A stretch of DNA of 64,000 nt from Herbiconiux ginsengi. GTDB lineage: Bacteria; Actinomycetota; Actinomycetes; Actinomycetales; Microbacteriaceae. Where the stretch lies: positions 186,001 through 250,000 of the forward strand of contig NZ_FNPZ01000004.1 of the NCBI RefSeq assembly GCF_900107435.1, written 5' to 3'. The notes under the pieces are model-generated. The model made no database searches. It was not told where the DNA came from and saw nothing but the letters and a program-made list of their open reading frames with translations. This document shows, one piece after another, positions 61,179 through 64,000 of the stretch. Numbering within the stretch: the stretch's first letter is position 1; each line of letters opens with the position of its first letter. Both the position numbers and the translations under genes were made by a program.

Positions 61179-62663
61179 ATGAGCATCGCTTCCGCCACCG
61201 CCGTGTCATTGCCCTACCGAGTCGCGAATCTCCGGCTCGCCGAGGCCGGCCGGCACCAGATCCGCCTCGCCGAGAACGAGATGCCGGGCCTCATGTCCTT
61301 GCGCGAGGAGTTCGGGGAGTCGAAGCCTCTGGCCGGCGCCCGCATCATGGGTTCGCTGCACATGACGGTGCAGACCGCCGTGCTGATCGAGACCCTCGTC
61401 GCCCTCGGCGCGCAGGTGCGCTGGGTGAGCTGCAACATCTTCTCCACGCAAGACGAGGCGGCCGCCGCCGTGGTGGTGGGCCCGTTCGGCACCGTCGAGG
61501 CGCCGGCCGGTGTGCCGGTCTTCGCCTGGAAGGGAGAGACGCTCGAGGAGTACTGGTGGTGCACCGAGCGCGCCTTCGACTGGTCGACCGAGGCCGCGGC
61601 ATCCGCTGAGCCGTTCACCGGTCCGAACATGATCCTCGACGACGGCGGAGACGCCACGCTGCTGGTGCACAAGGGCGTGGAGTTCGAAGCGGCCGGGCGG
61701 GTTCCGGATGCCACGGCGGCCGACAGCGAGGAATTCGCGATCGTGCTCGGCGTGCTGCGCGACTCGCTGGTGAACGACCCGACGCGGTGGACGCGGATCG
61801 CGGCCGAGATCAAGGGTGTCTCCGAGGAGACCACGACCGGTGTGCACCGTCTCTACGAGCTGGCCGCCGCGGGAGAGCTGCTCTTCCCCGCCATCAATGT
61901 GAACGACTCGGTCACCAAATCGAAGTTCGACAACAAGTACGGCATCCGGCACTCGCTGCCCGACGGCCTGAACCGCGCGACCGATGTGCTCATGGGCGGC
62001 AAGGTGGCCTTCGTGGTGGGCTACGGCGACGTGGGCAAGGGCGCGGCCGAGGCGCTGCGCGGCCAGGGCGCGCGGGTGATCGTGGCCGAGGTCGACCCGA
62101 TCTGCGCACTGCAGGCGGCGATGGACGGCTTCCAGGTGGCCCGCATCGACTCCGTGGTCGAGGAGGTCGACATCTGGGTCACCGGCACGGGCAACGTGAA
62201 CGTGATCGGGGTCGACGACATCCTGCGCATGAAGCATCTGGCGATCGTGGCGAACGTCGGGCACTTCGACAACGAGATCGACATGGCGGGCCTCGCCCAG
62301 CTCGAGGGGGTCGTGAAGGTCGAGATCAAGCCGCAGGTGCACGAGTGGCGCCTGCCGAACGGCCGCAGCGTGCTCGTGCTCTCCGAAGGCCGCCTGATGA
62401 ATCTCGGCAACGCCACGGGCCATCCCTCGTTCGTCATGAGCAACTCCTTCACCAACCAGGTGCTCGCGCAGATCGAGTTGTACGCCACGCCCGAGAAGTA
62501 CCCGATCGGCGTCTACGTGCTGCCGAAGCACCTCGACGAGAAGGTGGCCCGCCTGCACCTCGACGCCCTCGGGGTCGAGCTCACCACCCTCCGCCCCGAG
62601 CAGGCCGCCTACATCGGTGTGCCCGTCGAGGGCCCCTACAAGGTCGACCACTACCGCTACTGA
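61179..62663 (+). CDS. ahcY: adenosylhomocysteinase
   Basis: 494 residues, the long actinobacterial form. It splits S-adenosylhomocysteine into adenosine and homocysteine, relieving product inhibition of methyltransferases. Motifs: [73 protein letters not shown] with the catalytic Lys/Asp, the NAD-binding [18 protein letters not shown], and the C-terminal [13 protein letters not shown] 61179 has a weak GAGAAT box six bases upstream, so it too may be leaderless. Confidence 0.98.
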   Translation: MSIASATAVSLPYRVANLRLAEAGRHQIRLAENEMPGLMSLREEFGESKPLAGARIMGSLHMTVQTAVLIETLVALGAQVRWVSCNIFSTQDEAAAAVVVGPFGTVEAPAGVPVFAWKGETLEEYWWCTERAFDWSTEAAASAEPFTGPNMILDDGGDATLLVHKGVEFEAAGRVPDATAADSEEFAIVLGVLRDSLVNDPTRWTRIAAEIKGVSEETTTGVHRLYELAAAGELLFPAINVNDSVTKSKFDNKYGIRHSLPDGLNRATDVLMGGKVAFVVGYGDVGKGAAEALRGQGARVIVAEVDPICALQAAMDGFQVARIDSVVEEVDIWVTGTGNVNVIGVDDILRMKHLAIVANVGHFDNEIDMAGLAQLEGVVKVEIKPQVHEWRLPNGRSVLVLSEGRLMNLGNATGHPSFVMSNSFTNQVLAQIELYATPEKYPIGVYVLPKHLDEKVARLHLDALGVELTTLRPEQAAYIGVPVEGPYKVDHYRY

Positions 62664-62681
62664 TCGCCTACCCTCATCGAT

Positions 62682-62730
62682 CCGTCACTTGGTGCCGCTC
62701 TCACGCTCGAATAGCGGCACCAAGTGACGG
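62682..62730. terminator. perfect 18-base stem-loop between ahcY and RDD gene
   Basis: Arms 62682-62699 and 62713-62730 are perfectly complementary around a 13-base loop, 19 bases past the ahcY stop and before the end of the convergent RDD gene. No T-tract. Confidence 0.65.
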
Positions 62731-62748
62731 GTCGACGAGTGTGAAGGG

Positions 62749-63624
62749 TCAGCGATCGGGGAAAGCGTTCGGGAGGCCTCGGAGGATGGGGTCGACGCGG
62801 GCGAGGCGCTCGCGCTCGAGCATGAGCGCCCGGTACTCGCGGTCGCGGCGGATCGCCGAGACGCCCAGCAGGAACGCATGCGGATGCACGTTCGGCAGGG
62901 GTGAGACGAAGGGGGCGGCCTCGCGCGCCAGCTCGTGAGCCAGGCGCTCACGAGTCTGCGGCGTCGTCCGGTCGGCCTGGGTGAGGAACTGCACCACCCG
63001 GCGGGAGAGCCGGTCGGGGAGCTTCGCCACGTCGGCGGTCTGCGCCCACACGGAGAGCTCGGGCGGCACCTGGGCCACGAACGGGATCGGTCGTGGCACC
63101 CGCTCGTGCTGGCTGTAGGTGCCGGCGAGGAGGTCGCCGAGGCGTTTCGACCGCGCGTTCAGCATCGACACGACGAACGCGAGGATGCCGAGCGTCATGT
63201 AGATCTCGACGAATCCGAGCAGGCCGCGGATGACGGAGTGCCGCAGCGAGATCGCGCCGCCGTCGTCGCGCACGATCCGGGCCCCGACGGCGAGCTTGCC
63301 GAGCGAGCGACCGCGCGACGCGACCTCGACGACGATGGGTGCCACCACCAGGAAGGTGACCACGAGAGCCAGCGAGAGCGCCTGACCGAGAGCCGGGTCG
63401 ATGCCCGAGTCGGAGAGCAGGATCGTGACGAAGACATAGAGCGCCACCAGCAGCGCTCCGATGTAGAGCACGAAGTCGATGGCGCCGCTGGCGCTGCGCA
63501 GCAGGAAGCTCGCGGGCCGCACGTCGAGGGCGACGGCCTCGCCGGTGAGCAGCTCGTCGGCCGACGGGCCGGCGACCGCAGCGCTCGTTCGAGTGCTCGA
63601 TTCCACCCCGAACGGCTGCGTCAT
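62749..63624 (-). CDS. RDD family membrane protein
   Basis: 291 residues from ATG 63624 (ATG 63633, three codons up, is also possible). Three or four membrane segments: FLLRSASGAIDFVLYIGALLVALYVFVTILL carries the R-D of the RDD name, QALSLALVVTFLVVAPIVVEVASRGRSLGKLAVG follows, then FVEIYMTLGILAFVVSML. The cytoplasmic tail is long and charged. RDD proteins are of uncertain function, perhaps ion or Na+/H+ related. It is divergent from a SpoIIM-like gene, a pairing common in actinobacteria. Confidence 0.9.
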   Translation of the reverse strand: MTQPFGVESSTRTSAAVAGPSADELLTGEAVALDVRPASFLLRSASGAIDFVLYIGALLVALYVFVTILLSDSGIDPALGQALSLALVVTFLVVAPIVVEVASRGRSLGKLAVGARIVRDDGGAISLRHSVIRGLLGFVEIYMTLGILAFVVSMLNARSKRLGDLLAGTYSQHERVPRPIPFVAQVPPELSVWAQTADVAKLPDRLSRRVVQFLTQADRTTPQTRERLAHELAREAAPFVSPLPNVHPHAFLLGVSAIRRDREYRALMLERERLARVDPILRGLPNAFPDR

Positions 63625-63627
63625 GAA

Positions 63628-63633
63628 TATCAT
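63628..63633 (+). promoter_or_regulatory. leaderless -10 box for the SpoIIM-like gene
   Basis: TATCAT is followed by eight bases and ATG 63642. Confidence 0.4.
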
Positions 63634-63641
63634 CTAATCAG

Positions 63642-64000
63642 ATGGATCTCGACGCCTACTCCGCCGCCCATCGAGACGAATGGGATCGTCTCGATGAACT
63701 CGGTCGACGGCGCGACTACACCGGGCGCGAAGCCGACGAGCTGATCGAGCGCTATCAGTCCGGATCGACCCAGCTCTCCGCCATCAAGACGGTCGCCGGT
63801 TCCACGGCTCAGGGTGACCGACTCTCGGTCTCGTTGTCGCGGGCGCGCCTGCGTTTCACGGGGGCGGGCACGAACATCCTGCGCCAGCTGCCCGTGTTCT
63901 TCGCCATCCATCTCCCGGCGGCGCTGTACCGCATCCGCTGGCTCACGCTGGCCGTGGCCGTGGCCACGTTCGTCATCGCCGGTCTCTATGCGATCTGGAT
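63642..64000 (+). CDS. stage II sporulation protein M-like membrane protein (partial)
   Basis: The first ~119 codons of a gene that runs past the window. It starts MDLDAYSAAHRDEWDRLDELG, has RREADELIERYQ-like text (READELIERYQSGSTQLSAIK), and ends in a first membrane segment, LTLAVAVATFVIAGLYAIW. This is the N-terminus of actinobacterial SpoIIM-family proteins encoded next to RDD genes. In non-sporulating actinobacteria its role is not known; the name comes from Bacillus. Confidence 0.82.
   Translation, partial: MDLDAYSAAHRDEWDRLDELGRRRDYTGREADELIERYQSGSTQLSAIKTVAGSTAQGDRLSVSLSRARLRFTGAGTNILRQLPVFFAIHLPAALYRIRWLTLAVAVATFVIAGLYAIW

Noticed and set aside
1-64000. CRISPR arrays, tRNA or rRNA genes, insertion sequences and integrase genes
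   Set aside because: No regularly spaced identical repeats, cloverleaf sequences or transposase/integrase frames were found on either strand; the toxin locus shows no flanking att-like repeats that I could see.

Overview
The window looks like chromosome from a high-GC actinomycete, most likely Microbacteriaceae. The evidence is strongly GC-biased third codon positions, a WhiB regulator beside manA and other cell-envelope genes, DUF5719 and DUF3499 proteins, frequent GTG starts, ATGA/GTGA gene overlaps, and many start codons sitting 6-8 bases after a TANNNT -10 box, the layout of leaderless actinobacterial mRNAs. No tRNA, rRNA, CRISPR array or insertion sequence was recognised.

Layout. 1-28 kb is a surface glycopolymer locus. 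It holds dTDP-rhamnose genes (rmlC end, rmlA), a methyltransferase, a nucleotide-sugar epimerase, at least eight glycosyltransferases, an ABC-2 exporter (Wzm/Wzt type), two large multidomain glycosyltransferases (one with a WsaF-like C-terminus), a polyprenyl-phosphate glycosyltransferase/GtrA pair, and a DUF2142 membrane protein. Two secreted proteins (a chymotrypsin-fold protease and a lysozyme-like protein) carry the same four-repeat C-terminal cassette. 26.5-29.3 kb is an AlgX/J-like plus AlgI-like (MBOAT) O-acetylation pair.

29.5-39.3 kb is the accessory highlight: a 2,270-residue secreted RHS/YD-repeat polymorphic toxin with two PA14 domains. Its last ~145 codons (candidate BECR-fold RNase) and the following ~1.3 kb are much richer in A+T. 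About 2.66 kb downstream, roughly 870 bp of its 3' core is repeated without a start codon and with a one-base frameshift, joined to a different C-terminal tip and a GTGA-coupled small immunity-like gene. This is the displaced or orphan toxin-tip architecture known from Rhs loci.

39.4-51 kb returns to envelope functions: a secreted CW_binding_2 protein, a second DUF2142/DUF2304/glycosyltransferase operon, a rhamnosyltransferase-like protein, a Wzx-like flippase, two more GT2 enzymes and two tandem O-antigen-ligase-family proteins. 51-64 kb is more conserved: a glutaryl-CoA-type acyl-CoA dehydrogenase, manA, a GlxA-type regulator, whiB, a giant membrane glycosyltransferase with DUF5719 and DUF3499 partners, ahcY, and a divergent RDD/SpoIIM-like pair cut by the window end.

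How it fits together (inference): nucleotide sugars made by rmlA/C, manA and the epimerase feed many GTs that build a rhamnose-containing wall glycan. The glycan is exported by the ABC system and possibly a Wzx/ligase route, and is decorated by O-acetylation and by lipid-linked sugars. Secreted wall-binding and RHS proteins act on or beyond that surface.
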